Assembly: GCF_016817355.1 (NCBI RefSeq)
Contig: NZ_JADOTT010000001.1
Location: 1-64,000, forward strand
From: Maricaulis parjimensis
GTDB taxonomy: Bacteria; Pseudomonadota; Alphaproteobacteria; Caulobacterales; Maricaulaceae
Direction: 5' to 3'
Length of the DNA: 64,000 nucleotides
A program made the translations under genes and the position numbers. A model generated the notes under the pieces. That model saw only the letters and a program-made list of their open reading frames with translations. It was not told the origin of the DNA and made no database searches. Positions 13,034-23,154 of this stretch are shown here, piece after piece. The stretch's first letter is position 1; each line of letters begins with the position of its first letter.

Positions 13034-14451
13034 TCGGCTGCTCCCAGAACCTGCAGTCGATTATCAAGGTAGGAGGTGATGGACCGGGCGGCATCCATGC
13101 CGTCGCGGATCGCCCACACCACCAGCGAAGCGCCCCGATGCAGGTCGCCCGCAACGAAAACTCCGTCCAGACTGGTCATCTTGGTCGCGGTGTCGCCTTC
13201 CACACGCCCGTCGCGATGGACGGAGAGGTCGGGTGCAGAAAAGGCTTCCGGAATGTCTTCCGGCGAGAAGCCCAGGGCAGAGACCACCATGTCGGCGGCC
13301 ACGTCGAAGGTACGGCCCGGCTCCGGCTCGGGCGCGCGGCGGCCGGAGGCATCCGGTGCGCCCAGGCGCATGCCCTGGACCCGGACAGCCTGGATGGCTT
13401 CACCCTTGGTGAGCACAGCCAGCGGCGAGGCCAGCCATTCAAACACGACCCCCTCTTCCTCGGCATGTTTCACTTCGCGGGCAGACCCCGGCATGTTCTC
13501 GCGGTCGCGGCGATAGAGGCAGGTCACGGATTTCGCGCCCTGGCGGATCGCGGTGCGGACGCAGTCCATCGCGGTGTCACCGCCACCGATCACGACGACA
13601 TTCTTGCCCTCGGCATTCAGCGTCGGATCATTGTCGCGGACATCGCCCAGATCATCCCGGTTGGAGCGGGTGAGATAATCCAGCGCAGCGATCACGCCAT
13701 CACCGGATCCCGGGCAGGTCAGTTGCCGCGCAGCATAAACGCCGGTCGCGAGCAGGACGGCATGATGCTTTTCACGCAATTCCGGCAGGCTGGCATCGCG
13801 TCCCACTTCGAAATTGAGTTTGAATTCGACCCCGCCCTCGGTGAGCCGGTCGAGACGGCGCTGGACGACAGACTTGTCGAGCTTGAAGCCCGGAATGCCA
13901 TACATGAGCAGACCACCGGCGCGATCGGACCGCTCATAAACGGTCACCTCAAACCCGGCTTCACGCAGGCGCTCAGCCGCGGCCAGGCCGGCCGGTCCGG
14001 AGCCGACAATCCCGACACTCGCGCCGCGCGCCGGGCCCACCTTGATCGGCTCGACCCAGCCTTCACTCCAGGCCGTATCGGTAATGTACTGCTCCACGGA
14101 GCCGATGGTCACGGCGCCGTGTTTGGATTGTTCAATAACGCACGAACCTTCGCACAGACGGTCCTGCGGGCAGATACGGCCGCAGATTTCCGGCATGGTC
14201 GAGGTCGCGGCGGAAGTCTCATACGCCTCGCGCAGACGGCCTTCGCCGGCCAGCATCAGCCAGTCGGGAATATTGTTCTGCAGCGGGCAACCCGACTGGC
14301 AGAAGGGAATGCCGCATTGCGAACACCGAGACGCCTGGCCGGCGGCTTTCTGAGGGTCGAACGGGCGATAGATTTCCTTGAAATCCTTGCGCCGTTCCGT
14401 CTCAGAACGCTTCTCCGGGTAGGCTTGGTCGATATCCACAAATCTAAGCAA
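13030..14451 (-). CDS. gltD: Glutamate synthase (NADPH) small subunit
   Basis: The beta subunit of GOGAT passes electrons from NADPH through FAD to the large subunit. It has N-terminal Cys motifs for 4Fe-4S centres (CSQCGIPFCQSGCPLQN and CGRICPQDRLCEGSC), an FAD-binding GIVGSGPAGLAAAERL, and an NADPH fold VVIGGGDTAMDCVRTA. The start chosen is a TTG at 14451 (MLRFVDIDQAYPEK), because AGGAGGAG lies 6-7 bases upstream and GltD homologues begin near there. Longer in-frame starts are possible. This gives 473 aa, the usual length. It is the first gene of gltD-gltB, with a 432-base divergent region towards moaA. Confidence 0.97.
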
Positions 14452-14545
14452 TCCGCTCTCCTCCTGGTTCGCGAGCGCGACAATCCAGCACAGTCTTCGC
14501 GTCTGCACAAGACGGAGCACTGCGGTGATATTGGTACATTTTGCC

Positions 14546-14562
14546 GCAATAGTGTGTATTGC
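14546..14562. promoter_or_regulatory. Inverted repeat in the gltD-moaA divergent intergenic region
   Basis: The 432 bases between gltD and moaA contain no convincing gene. They hold a perfect inverted repeat GCAATA-N5-TATTGC in a locally AT-rich stretch, 95 bases ahead of the gltD start. It includes a T-N11-A-type spacing, as LysR regulators favour, but no regulator gene is nearby. Operator identity is inference. A local ACCTC-CGT-GAGGT hairpin near 14785 is the only other structure noticed. Confidence 0.35.
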
Positions 14563-14882
14563 AGAATCTATTTGCGCGAAATTAGCTGAAATATCGAGCG
14601 GACAGCACGAATTACTCTTTCAATCCCACCCGTTCCACCGCGATGCAACACAACGAATCCGTGCCCGCAAAAGAACTGACCGGACATCGTCCCGCATATC
14701 CGCAAACGGCACGTGGATGCTGCCAGACACGGTCTGGCCACCGGAGGATCGTTTCGCCTGCCACGATCACCCCTGCGCAAACCTCCGTGAGGTGGCATCG
14801 ATTTCAGACCCCGGCCCGTCTAGATTTGTCGAAAGGCGGAACCGAAACCGGTCCCGTGCATCACCTGCGAGGAGCTGACGGC

Positions 14883-15899
14883 TTGGACGGAAGCCTGACA
14901 TCAACCCAGACACGCCCACTGATCGACCGGTTCGGGCGGGAAATCCGCTATCTGCGCCTGTCGGTGACGGACCGGTGCGACCTGCGCTGTGTCTATTGCA
15001 TGGCCGAGCGGCCGGACTTCCTGCCCAAGGCGCAATTGCTGACGCTTGAGGAACTCAGCGCGATCGCGGAACACTTCGTGGCACGCGGCGTCCGCAAGAT
15101 CCGGATCACGGGCGGCGAACCCCTGGTGCGCCGCGACGTGGTGCAACTGATCGAACATCTGGGCCGGCATGTCGGCTCGGATCTGGACGAGCTGACCCTG
15201 ACCACCAATGCCACGCAATTGACCGGGCTGGCCGAGCGGATTGCCCGGGCCGGGGTCAAGCGGATCAATGTTTCCCTCGATACGCTGGACGCCGACCGCT
15301 ATGCCCGGCTGACGCGCGGCGGACGCTTGCAGACCTGTCTGGACGGGATTGCGGCCGCCAAAGCCGCCGGCCTCGCCGTGAAGATCAATGCGGTCGCGCT
15401 CAAGGGCGAGAATGAGGACGAGCTGGCAGACCTCATCGCCTGGGCGCATGGCGAAGGCTTCGATGCCACCTTGATCGAAGTCATGCCGCTGGGTGATGTG
15501 AGAACGGACCGGGCCGATCAATTCCTGCCCCTGACCGCCGTGCGCGACAAACTGTCGGAACGCTGGACGCTGACCGATCTGCCGGACCGGACGGGCGGCC
15601 CGTCGCGCTATGTCCGCATTGCGGAGACGGGCGGCCGGCTGGGCTTCATCACCCCGCTCACCTCGAATTTCTGTGCCGGCTGCAACCGGGTCCGCCTGAC
15701 CTGTACCGGCGAGCTCTACACCTGCCTGGGCCATGAAGGCGCGATCGACCTCAAATCGGCCTATCGCAAGGACGGGCTGGCCGGACTGGAATCCTGTCTG
15801 GACCAGGCCATGGCGACCAAGCCGGAACGCCATGAATTCGATGTCCGGCGTGGTGCGGCCCCTGCAGTTTCGCGCAATATGGCCCGCACGGGAGGCTGA
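14883..15899 (+). CDS. moaA: GTP 3',8-cyclase MoaA
   Basis: A radical-SAM enzyme that with MoaC converts GTP to cyclic pyranopterin monophosphate, the first step of molybdenum cofactor synthesis. It has the SAM cluster CDLRCVYC, the [11 protein letters not shown] motif and the C-terminal second cluster [18 protein letters not shown]. The protein ends in the Gly-Gly that is needed for MoaA activity. The start is a TTG at 14883 with GAGGAG nine bases upstream; homology begins at [13 protein letters not shown] shortly after. A GTG at 14856 is an alternative. It is the first gene of the moa-moe operon. Confidence 0.96.
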   Translation: MDGSLTSTQTRPLIDRFGREIRYLRLSVTDRCDLRCVYCMAERPDFLPKAQLLTLEELSAIAEHFVARGVRKIRITGGEPLVRRDVVQLIEHLGRHVGSDLDELTLTTNATQLTGLAERIARAGVKRINVSLDTLDADRYARLTRGGRLQTCLDGIAAAKAAGLAVKINAVALKGENEDELADLIAWAHGEGFDATLIEVMPLGDVRTDRADQFLPLTAVRDKLSERWTLTDLPDRTGGPSRYVRIAETGGRLGFITPLTSNFCAGCNRVRLTCTGELYTCLGHEGAIDLKSAYRKDGLAGLESCLDQAMATKPERHEFDVRRGAAPAVSRNMARTGG

Positions 15900-15903
15900 A
15901 GGA

Positions 15904-16155
15904 ATGAAGATCACGATCCGCTATATGGCCGCCCTGCGCGACCGGATGGGGCAGAGCGAATGCGTTCTGGACCTGCCGGACACGATCACGGACAGCGCAG
16001 CCCTCACCGCCCATTTGCGCGCCGCCGACCCGGCCGCCGAAGCGCTGGAACACCCCTCCATCCGCCTGATCCGCAATGACGAGATCGTGGCGAAACCGGT
16101 GGCACTGGAAACGGGCGATACGCTGGCCTTCTGCCCGCCCTTCACCGGGGGCTGA
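15904..16155 (+). CDS. moaD: Molybdopterin synthase sulfur-carrier subunit MoaD
   Basis: An 83-residue ubiquitin-like protein whose C-terminal Gly-Gly (FCPPFTGG) is thiocarboxylated to donate sulfur to precursor Z. The beta-grasp pattern starts MKITIRYMAALRDRMG. The ATG at 15904 follows GAAGGA and is 4 bases beyond the moaA stop; moaE starts 1 base after its stop. The size is typical of MoaD. No MoeB/ThiF-type adenylating enzyme is seen in this window, so activation must be encoded elsewhere. Confidence 0.93.
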   Translation: MKITIRYMAALRDRMGQSECVLDLPDTITDSAALTAHLRAADPAAEALEHPSIRLIRNDEIVAKPVALETGDTLAFCPPFTGG

Positions 16156-16156
16156 G

Positions 16157-16630
16157 ATGGCGCGCATCACGGTGACAGTATCTTCCTTCCCGATTGCCTG
16201 TGGCGACTTGCTGGACAGGCTGGCCGGTGATGATGCCGATTGCGGCGGCGTGGCGAGCTTCACCGGACAGGTCCGGGCCGAACCGGGCCTGGTCGCGCTG
16301 GAACTGGAGCATTATCCTGGCGTCACCGAGGACGCCCTCACCCGGATCGCCCGGAGCGCCGCGGACCAATGGTCCCTGCACCAGGCCATCATCCATCACC
16401 GGGTCGGCCGTATGGAACTGGGCGAGGTCATCGTTTTCGTGGCCGCTTCGGCCCCCCATCGCCGCGCGGCACTGGACGCCACAGCCTATATGATCGACAT
16501 GCTGAAAACCGACGCCCCCTTCTGGAAACGCGTGCACACTCAAGCTGGCTCCCACTGGGTGGAAGCGCGCGACACGGATCGCGAGGCCGCCGCCTTCTGG
16601 ACCGACACACTGGCAAGCGAGGACGCTTGA
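16157..16630 (+). CDS. moaE: Molybdopterin synthase catalytic subunit MoaE
   Basis: The large subunit of molybdopterin synthase, which inserts two dithiolene sulfurs from MoaD. Of its 157 aa, the conserved FTGQVR segment, LELEHYPGV, the HHRVGRMELGEVIVFVAASAPHRRAAL block and the KTDAPFWKRV motif with the catalytic Lys are all present. The ATG at 16157 is inferred from homology. The stop overlaps the moaB start by one base (TGATG), so the two are translationally coupled. Confidence 0.95.
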   Translation: MARITVTVSSFPIACGDLLDRLAGDDADCGGVASFTGQVRAEPGLVALELEHYPGVTEDALTRIARSAADQWSLHQAIIHHRVGRMELGEVIVFVAASAPHRRAALDATAYMIDMLKTDAPFWKRVHTQAGSHWVEARDTDREAAAFWTDTLASEDA

Positions 16631-17142
16631 TGACTGATGCACTCGGCTTTGCCGTCCTGACCATTTCCGATACGCGGGATGAGACCACCGACCGGACCGG
16701 TCCCTGGCTGCGCGAGCAGATCAGCGCGGCCGGACACGCTGTGAAGGCGCATGCCATCATTGCCGATGATGCGGCCAATATCCGCAAGGCCTGTAAAGAC
16801 CTGATCGCTGATCCGGACATCCACTGCATCATCACAACCGGCGGCACCGGCCTGACCGGACGCGATGTGACGCCTGAAGCCATCCGCCCCCTGCTGGACA
16901 AGGAAATCGACGGGTTCAGCGTGGTCTTCCACATGATCAGCTATCAATCGGTCGGTGTTTCCACCCTGCAGTCACGCGCCCTCGCCGGCATTGCCGGCGG
17001 CACCTATCTCTTCGCCATTCCCGGGTCGATGGGCGCGGTGAAAGATGCGTGGAACGGCGTCCTGAAAGCCGAGTTCGATCCGGCGCACAAACCCTGCAAT
17101 CTGGTGGAAATCCTCCCCCGGCTGACGGAGCATCTGGCATGA
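16630..17142 (+). CDS. moaB: Molybdenum cofactor biosynthesis protein MoaB (MogA-like fold)
   Basis: A 170-residue protein of the MoaB/Mog family that adenylylates molybdopterin in organisms where MoaB is functional. It has [19 protein letters not shown] at the N-terminus, [17 protein letters not shown] (the molybdopterin-binding TGGTG loop) and the [12 protein letters not shown] motif near the C-terminus. No separate mogA is seen, so this protein probably does the adenylylation step before MoeA. Its stop overlaps the moaC start by ATGA. Confidence 0.93.
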   Translation: MTDALGFAVLTISDTRDETTDRTGPWLREQISAAGHAVKAHAIIADDAANIRKACKDLIADPDIHCIITTGGTGLTGRDVTPEAIRPLLDKEIDGFSVVFHMISYQSVGVSTLQSRALAGIAGGTYLFAIPGSMGAVKDAWNGVLKAEFDPAHKPCNLVEILPRLTEHLA

Positions 17143-17618
17143 GCGGACTGACCCATCAGGACGAAGAGGGCCGCGTGCGCATGGTGGATGTGGCGGACAA
17201 GCCTGTCACTCAGCGCCGGGCGGTCGCGACGGCCCGCATCTCGATGAGCGCTGACGCCTTTGAGGCCGTCCTCAACGGCAATGGCCCCAAGGGCGATGCC
17301 CGCCATACGGCCGAGCTGGCGGGGATCATGGCGGCGAAACAGACGTCCAGCCTGATCCCGCTTTGCCACCCCTTGCCGCTGACCAAGGTGCACGTCTCTG
17401 TCGAACCGGGCGAAACCGGCGTGTTCGAGATTCGCGCCGAGGTTCGCACAGACGGCAAGACCGGCGTGGAAATGGAAGCCCTGACAGCCGCCTCGGTGGC
17501 CGCGCTGACCCTCTATGACATGGCAAAGGCCCTGGACAAATCCATGCAGATCGACGCGGTCCGGCTGGAAGAAAAACAGGGCGGCAAGTCCGGCGATTAC
17601 CATCGGGACGCTTCATGA
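17139..17618 (+). CDS. moaC: Cyclic pyranopterin monophosphate synthase MoaC
   Basis: Acts with MoaA to form cyclic pyranopterin monophosphate. Of its 159 aa, the diagnostic segments are [32 protein letters not shown] (the active-site His loop), [21 protein letters not shown] and KALDKSMQI with the catalytic Asp-Lys. The start is ATG 17139, overlapping the moaB stop by 4 bases. The stop in turn overlaps the moeA ATG by 4 bases. Confidence 0.96.
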   Translation: MSGLTHQDEEGRVRMVDVADKPVTQRRAVATARISMSADAFEAVLNGNGPKGDARHTAELAGIMAAKQTSSLIPLCHPLPLTKVHVSVEPGETGVFEIRAEVRTDGKTGVEMEALTAASVAALTLYDMAKALDKSMQIDAVRLEEKQGGKSGDYHRDAS

Positions 17619-18802
17619 TCACCCTGGATCAGGCGCACGCCATCCTGCAGCAAACCCTCGCGCCCTTGCCGATGATCGCCTGCCCCTTGGGCGATGCGAA
17701 CGGGCAGGTGCTCGCCGAACCGGTTCGGGCCCGGCTGACCCAGCCGCCTTTCCCGGCCTCGGCGATGGATGGCTATGCGGTGCGCTCGGCCGACCTCAAC
17801 AGCCATACGGTCAGCCTGTTTGTGGTCGGCGAATCGGCAGCTGGCCATGCGTTTGAGGGCCGACTGGGCGAGGGTCAAGCGGTGCGCATTTCCACCGGGG
17901 CCGTCCTGCCCGAAGGCGCGGATCAGATTATCATCCAGGAGAACACGCGTCGCGATGGCGAGCGTGTGATCACGGCCCAACCTGCTGGGGCCGGGGCGCA
18001 TATTCGCGAGGCCGGACAAGACTTTGAGACCGGACAGCTCCTGCTTGAGCGCGGCCATCGACTGACACCGGATGCGCTCTCCCTGATCGCCGCGTCGGGC
18101 CATGACACCGTGCCGGTCGTCCGCCGCCCGAAGATCGGCATCCTGGCCAGTGGTGACGAGCTGGTGGAGCCGGGCCGGACACCTTCTGCCGGCCAGATCA
18201 TCAATTCCATCACCAGCGGATTGTCGGCCCTGATCGCCCAATGGGGGGCGGAACCCGTCTATCTGGGGATTGCCGGTGACACGGAGAAATCCATTGCAGA
18301 CAAGCTGGATACGGCGCCGGAACTGGACTTGATCGTGCCGGTCGGCGGGGCTTCGGTGGGCGAGCATGACCATATGCGCCGGGTGATCGAAGCCCGGGGT
18401 GGCGTGTTGAAATTCGAGAAGATCGCGGTCCGTCCGGGCAAGCCGACCTGGTTCGCGATGATGCCGGACGGCACGGCGATGATCGGCCTGCCGGGCAATC
18501 CGGTTTCAGCCCTGGTCATGGCGCGCCTGGTCCTGCGCAATGCGGTCCGGATCCTGCGTGGGGAAACGCCGCACACACCGCGCATTTTAATGAAACTCAC
18601 GGCCACAATGCCGGCCAATGGCGATCGCGAGACCTATGTTCGCGGCGTCCGCAATGATGACGAGAATTGCGTCACCCCGCTGCCCAGACAGGACTCCGCC
18701 ATTCTCACCACGCTCGTCACCGCCAATGCGCTTATCCGCCGGACGATCGGTGCGCAGGCGGCGGACAAGGGCGAGGTCATCGAGGTCATTGCGCTGGACT
18801 GA
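17615..18802 (+). CDS. moeA: Molybdopterin molybdenumtransferase MoeA
   Basis: Inserts molybdate into adenylylated molybdopterin, the last general step of Moco synthesis. Of its 395 aa, MoeA signatures are [62 protein letters not shown] and [16 protein letters not shown]. It is the last gene of a six-gene operon with start/stop overlaps throughout. A Mo-enzyme client and a molybdate ABC transporter are not present in the window. Confidence 0.96.
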   Translation: MITLDQAHAILQQTLAPLPMIACPLGDANGQVLAEPVRARLTQPPFPASAMDGYAVRSADLNSHTVSLFVVGESAAGHAFEGRLGEGQAVRISTGAVLPEGADQIIIQENTRRDGERVITAQPAGAGAHIREAGQDFETGQLLLERGHRLTPDALSLIAASGHDTVPVVRRPKIGILASGDELVEPGRTPSAGQIINSITSGLSALIAQWGAEPVYLGIAGDTEKSIADKLDTAPELDLIVPVGGASVGEHDHMRRVIEARGGVLKFEKIAVRPGKPTWFAMMPDGTAMIGLPGNPVSALVMARLVLRNAVRILRGETPHTPRILMKLTATMPANGDRETYVRGVRNDDENCVTPLPRQDSAILTTLVTANALIRRTIGAQAADKGEVIEVIALD

Positions 18803-18878
18803 TCGCACCGCGATTGCGTGACACCGGGAGGGCCAGACGATAGCCTGCGAGCCTGTCTTGGGGTCAGGAGTCTTGTCC

Positions 18879-21368
18879 ATGAAAACCGGTTTGATCTGGC
18901 GCGCAGCGGCGTGTGCGCTGTCGCTTTCATTCGTCCCGTCGGCACTGGCCGAGGACTGGGCCACGGAAACGGCGGAGCTGGAGCGTCGCGACGGTTTCCT
19001 GCCGCTGCAGATCGATGAGGCGGATGGCCGGGTCCTGGTGGAACTCGCCGCGCAGGAAGACGGTTCGCTGGGCCGGATGATCTATACGGCCCGCCTGACC
19101 TCCGGCCTGGGCTCCAACCCGGTCGGGCTGGACCGGGGCCTGGGCACGAACTCCCAGATCCTGCGTTTCTTCCGCGTGAATGATGAAGTCTTCGCGGAGT
19201 TCGAGAATACCGGCTATCGCGCCATCGGTGCCGAAGCGGACGAAGCCAATGCCACCCGCCAGTCCTTTGCCCGTTCGGTGATCTGGAGCACGGATATCGT
19301 CGCCGAAGCGGATGGCCGCGTGCTGATCGACCTGTCCGGCTTCCTGACGCGTGACCCGGTCGGAACGGCCAGTCAGCTCTCGCGTTCGGACCAGGGCAGT
19401 TTCTCCGTCGACCAGGGCCGCAGTGCGCCGCTGACGGATGCCGCCCTCTCCTTCCCCGAGAATACCGAGATCGATGCCCTTCTCACCCTGCAATCGAGCA
19501 ATCCGGGTTCCGAAGTCCGCGCTGTCACGCCGGATCCGCAATCGGTGACGCTGACCGTGCACCACTCCTTTATCGCCCTGCCCGAACCCGGCTTTGAAAT
19601 CCGCGAGGCGGATGCGCGCGCCGGCAGTTTCGGTGTCGACTTCTATGACATGGCAACACCGCTGACCGACCCGGTACGCCGCACCTATGCCCTGCGTCAC
19701 CGGCTGGAGCGTGTCGATCCGTCGGCCGAAAGCGGACCGGTGGTCGAACCGATCGTCTATTATCTGGACCGCGGCACACCGCCGCTGATCCGCGATGCGC
19801 TGATCGAGGGTGGAAACTGGTGGGCCCAGGCCTTTGAGGCCGCCGGCTATGAAGACGCTTTCCGCGTGGAACTTCTGCCGGAGGGCGCCCATCCGCTGGA
19901 CGTGCGCTACAACATCATCCAATGGGTGCACCGTCAGACCCGCGGCTGGTCCTATGGGGCTTCAGTCTATGACCCGCGCACCGGCGAGATCATCAAGGGC
20001 CATGTCATCCTGGGCAGCCAGCGCGTGCGTCAGGACCGGATGATTTTCGAGGGCCTGCTGGGCGTTGCCGAGACAGGCAGTGGTTCGGCTGATGATCCGC
20101 TGCAAATCGCGCTGGCCCGTATCCGCCAGCTCTCCGCTCACGAGATCGGCCACACGCTGGGCCTGGCCCATAATTTCGCGGCCAGCGTCACCGACCGCGC
20201 CTCCGTGATGGATTACCCGGCCCCGCTGGTCTCGATGGATGCCAGCGGCGCGTTCGACCTGTCGCAGGCCTATGACACGGATATCGGCGAGTGGGATTCC
20301 GTCGCGATCCGCTGGCTCTACGGCGAGTTCGGCGAGGGCGAAACCGAAGCTGCCGCCCTGGAAGCCATCCTGGCGGACGCCCGCGCCCAAGGCCTGCACT
20401 ACATCACCGACCGCCATGCCCGAGGCAATAATTCCGGTCACGTCCTGGGCAATCTCTGGGACAATGGGCCCGACCCGACGGCCATGCTGACCGAGACGAT
20501 GGCCATCCGCGCCGCGGCGCTGGACCGGTTCGGCCCGCAGGTTCTCGCTGAGGGTCAGCCGACCAGCTCCCTGCGCGATGTCTTCTCGCCGCTCTATCTC
20601 TATCACCGCTACCAGGTGGAAGCGGCGGCCAGCGCCCTGGGCGGTGCCGACTTCGCCTATGAGCGCAATGGCGACATCAATGCCGGGATCACGCCGACCG
20701 ATGCCGCCACGCAGCGGGCCGCCCTGACGGCCCTGCTCGCCACACTGACACCCGAAGCGCTGGACATTTCCGACTCCACCCTGGCGCTGATGGCCCCCTC
20801 GCCCTTCGCTGATTATGACGCGGCGGCCACGCGGGAATTGTTCGATTCGCCGGCCTATCCGGCTTTCTCACGCCCCGTCGCCGCAGCGGCCGCCGCCCGC
20901 ATCTCCTTCGAGGCCATGCTGTCACCGGGCCGCATGGCGCGGATGGCCGACCAGGCTGCACGCGATGCGGAACAGCTGTCAGCCAGCGAAGTGCTGGATG
21001 CGATCGAGGCACAGATTTTCTCGGCACCGCGCAATGAAGCGGAACGCCTGCAGCCGGTCCGCGCGGCGATCCAGACGGAATATGCCGATCAATTGCTCGA
21101 CCTCGCAGCGCAAGGCGCGCCGGAAGTCGCCGCCCTGGCCCGTCAGCGTCTGGAAGTGATCGCCAGCCGGGAACCGGGCCGCCGCAGCCGGGGCGCGGCA
21201 GCGGCGCACCAACTATGGCTGGCCCGCTCCGTGGAGGCTGGCCTGGCCCTGATTGATGACGGCGAAACCGGGGATATTTCCGACACGTCGATTCCGCCGG
21301 GCAGCCCGATCGGGGCGGATTCCTGCTGGCATTGCGACAGCAGCGCCCTTTTGGGACTGGACCGTTGA
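18879..21368 (+). CDS. Exported zinc-dependent metalloprotease, DUF5117/DUF4953 type
   Basis: An 829-residue protein with a signal peptide (MKTGLIWRAAACALSLSFVP, cleavage after ALA). The zinc-binding motif HEIGHTLGLAH (His421, Glu422, His425, His431) is the extended HExxHxxGxxH of metzincin-type peptidases, followed by SVMDYPAP as a Met-turn-like element. The length and the FLPLQIDEADGRVL / QSVTLTVHHSFIALPEPGFEIREAD blocks fit the bacterial family carrying DUF5117, DUF5118 and DUF4953 domains. These are large secreted peptidases of unknown substrate. ATG 18879 has AGGAG nine bases upstream. The next gene starts on a TTG overlapping its stop. Confidence 0.85.
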   Translation: MKTGLIWRAAACALSLSFVPSALAEDWATETAELERRDGFLPLQIDEADGRVLVELAAQEDGSLGRMIYTARLTSGLGSNPVGLDRGLGTNSQILRFFRVNDEVFAEFENTGYRAIGAEADEANATRQSFARSVIWSTDIVAEADGRVLIDLSGFLTRDPVGTASQLSRSDQGSFSVDQGRSAPLTDAALSFPENTEIDALLTLQSSNPGSEVRAVTPDPQSVTLTVHHSFIALPEPGFEIREADARAGSFGVDFYDMATPLTDPVRRTYALRHRLERVDPSAESGPVVEPIVYYLDRGTPPLIRDALIEGGNWWAQAFEAAGYEDAFRVELLPEGAHPLDVRYNIIQWVHRQTRGWSYGASVYDPRTGEIIKGHVILGSQRVRQDRMIFEGLLGVAETGSGSADDPLQIALARIRQLSAHEIGHTLGLAHNFAASVTDRASVMDYPAPLVSMDASGAFDLSQAYDTDIGEWDSVAIRWLYGEFGEGETEAAALEAILADARAQGLHYITDRHARGNNSGHVLGNLWDNGPDPTAMLTETMAIRAAALDRFGPQVLAEGQPTSSLRDVFSPLYLYHRYQVEAAASALGGADFAYERNGDINAGITPTDAATQRAALTALLATLTPEALDISDSTLALMAPSPFADYDAAATRELFDSPAYPAFSRPVAAAAAARISFEAMLSPGRMARMADQAARDAEQLSASEVLDAIEAQIFSAPRNEAERLQPVRAAIQTEYADQLLDLAAQGAPEVAALARQRLEVIASREPGRRSRGAAAAHQLWLARSVEAGLALIDDGETGDISDTSIPPGSPIGADSCWHCDSSALLGLDR

Positions 21369-22411
21369 GCCTGCGCGCCGCCCTTCTGGGCGCCAGCCTC
21401 ATGGCCGGCCTGACCGCCTGCAGCCAACCCGCCGATCCGCTGGCCGGCGTGACACTGGACGTGCAGCAAAGTGGTGTGACCTCCAGTCTGCGCGGCCTGT
21501 CCGTGGTGAGCGACAGTGTGGTGTGGATCGGCGCGCCGGACGGCCAGGTCCTGCGCACGATTGATGGCGGAGACACTTGGTCGGTCTTCACGATCGCCGC
21601 GGCCGAGGGCGCAGACCTGCGCTCGGTCCACGGCTTCTCGGCAGACCGCGCCCTCTTCTTCACGGCCGGTCAGCCCGCCCGCCTGTTCGAGACCCGCGAT
21701 GGCGGCCAGAGTTTCCAGCCGGTCTGGGAGGACCCGACCGGCAATGCCTTTTTCGACAGCCTGGCCTTCTGGAGCCCGGATATCGGCCTGGCCTTCTCCG
21801 ACCCGATACCCGGCGGCTTCCTGATCTTGAGAAGCGTGGATGGTGGCGCCAGCTGGACCCGGGTTCCCGGCACACCGGAACCCCTGGAGGGCGAAGCCGG
21901 TTTTGCCGCCTCGAACGCCTCCATTGCCGTGGGGCCGGATGGCTGCGCCTGGATCGGAACCGGCGGCGGCGAGATCGCCCGGGTCCTGCGGACCTGCGAG
22001 TTTGGTGCGGAATGGGATGTGGTGGACACGCCCATGGCGGCGGGATCGCCGGGCGCCGGCATTTTCGCCCTGACCTATACCGGAGAGAAACTCATTGCCG
22101 CCGGCGGCGATTATCAGAACCCGGACGCGACCGACGGCAATCTGGCCTGGTCGGATGATGGCGGAAACAGCTGGGAAACACCGCTGGCACCGCCCGGCGG
22201 CTACCGCTCTTCCGTGACCAATTTCCCGCTGGCCGAGCCGGCCCTGATCGCGACCGGCCCCAATGGCACGGACATTTCCCGCAATGGCGGCGAGATCTGG
22301 ACCCCCTGGCCGGATCTTCCCGGCCACCACGCCATCGCATTTGCACCGTCAGGCCGGACCGGATGGGCAATCGGGTCGGATGGCCGGATCACCCGGATCA
22401 ATCTGCAATAG
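21365..22411 (+). CDS. Lipoprotein with BNR/Asp-box (YCF48/sialidase-like) beta-propeller repeats
   Basis: A 348-residue protein with a lipoprotein signal (LLGASLMAGLTAC, lipobox LTAC). The body has repeated Asp-box elements of the S-x-D-G-G-x-T-W type: TIDGGDTWSVF, TRDGGQSFQPV, SVDGGASWTRV, SDDGGNSWETP and RNGGEIWTPW. This indicates a five- to six-bladed propeller, as in YCF48-like or exo-sialidase-like folds. No sialidase active site was recognised, so binding or scaffold roles are equally likely. TTG 21365 overlaps the protease stop (TTGA); coupling and shared export suggest the two work together. An upstream in-frame ATG at 21332 would remove the lipoprotein topology. Confidence 0.78.
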   Translation: MSLRAALLGASLMAGLTACSQPADPLAGVTLDVQQSGVTSSLRGLSVVSDSVVWIGAPDGQVLRTIDGGDTWSVFTIAAAEGADLRSVHGFSADRALFFTAGQPARLFETRDGGQSFQPVWEDPTGNAFFDSLAFWSPDIGLAFSDPIPGGFLILRSVDGGASWTRVPGTPEPLEGEAGFAASNASIAVGPDGCAWIGTGGGEIARVLRTCEFGAEWDVVDTPMAAGSPGAGIFALTYTGEKLIAAGGDYQNPDATDGNLAWSDDGGNSWETPLAPPGGYRSSVTNFPLAEPALIATGPNGTDISRNGGEIWTPWPDLPGHHAIAFAPSGRTGWAIGSDGRITRINLQ

Positions 22412-22421
22412 GCCAAACGAA

Positions 22422-22448
22422 ATCGGGCCCGGCTTGGCCGGGCCCGAT
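22422..22448. terminator. Perfect hairpin between convergent genes, weak terminator
   Basis: A perfect 12-bp stem ATCGGGCCCGGC / GCCGGGCCCGAT with a TTG loop lies between the convergent lipoprotein and porin genes. No T-run follows on either strand, so termination efficiency is doubtful; it could stabilise mRNA 3' ends instead. Confidence 0.5.
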
Positions 22449-22491
22449 AACACGCGAGACACACTCACTCGGAGCTTGTCAGGTGGCTGAA

Positions 22492-23154
22492 TCAGCCACC
22501 AAAGGATTGCGAGAAGGTGACGAAGAAACCGTCATCGCCGCCATCAGAGGCTTTGAAGTAGCGCAGGTCCCAACCAACATTCTCGAACACCGTGCCGGAA
22601 ACACCGATCTGGTAGTCTTCGTAATCGGCGGCCGGCAGGTCGTCGAAACGGCTGGCGCCGACGCGAGCGTCCAGGGAGACCGGGCCGAGTTCGATGGCCG
22701 CACCGGTGGAGACATAGAGGCCTTCACCGATCTCACCGTAGAATTCCGGCGAGTAGGCAATGTCGATATCCCAGGCGACCGGGCCGAAGGAGCGGCTCAG
22801 ATCACCGTAGATTTCGACGAAGTTCTGACCGTCCGGGCTGTCCGGATAGGCGTAGTAGATGACGCCCGTGTCAAAGCCGAAGCCACCGGCTTCCCAGCCA
22901 TAACCGGCGTAGAAGTCCATTTCCAGCGTGGTGTCGTCGGAGAAGTCGACGCTGGAGGCCCAGACGCCGCCATACAGGCCGGACTCGGTGGCGACATCGA
23001 AGCCGCCGGACACGGCCGGACCGTCACCGGTCTGGGAAATGCCGCGGAAGACATAGTTGGAACCGATGGCGATATTGCCTTCGATCTGGGCGAAAGCCGG
23101 AGCGGACATTGCTGCCGCCGCGGCCAGGGCAAGTGTAAGGATTTTGGCTTTCAT
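22492..23154 (-). CDS. TorF-family putative porin (TIGR02001 type outer-membrane protein)
   Basis: A 220-residue outer-membrane protein with a signal peptide (MKAKILTLALAAAAAMSAPAFA) and the family hallmark GSNYVFRGISQTGDGPAVSGGFD directly after it. The remainder alternates hydrophobic and polar residues as in a beta-barrel, and the protein ends in FSQSFGG. This family is commonly encoded beside amtB/glnK in proteobacteria and is presumed to let small nitrogen compounds or other solutes through. Here it is 264 bases downstream of amtB on the same strand. GAGGAG is seven bases upstream of the ATG. Confidence 0.83.
   Translation of the reverse strand: MKAKILTLALAAAAAMSAPAFAQIEGNIAIGSNYVFRGISQTGDGPAVSGGFDVATESGLYGGVWASSVDFSDDTTLEMDFYAGYGWEAGGFGFDTGVIYYAYPDSPDGQNFVEIYGDLSRSFGPVAWDIDIAYSPEFYGEIGEGLYVSTGAAIELGPVSLDARVGASRFDDLPAADYEDYQIGVSGTVFENVGWDLRYFKASDGGDDGFFVTFSQSFGG

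Noticed and set aside
14690-14880. Possible Moco riboswitch ahead of moaA
   Set aside because: Hairpins exist but the conserved Moco RNA core could not be recognised by eye; a covariance-model search would be needed.
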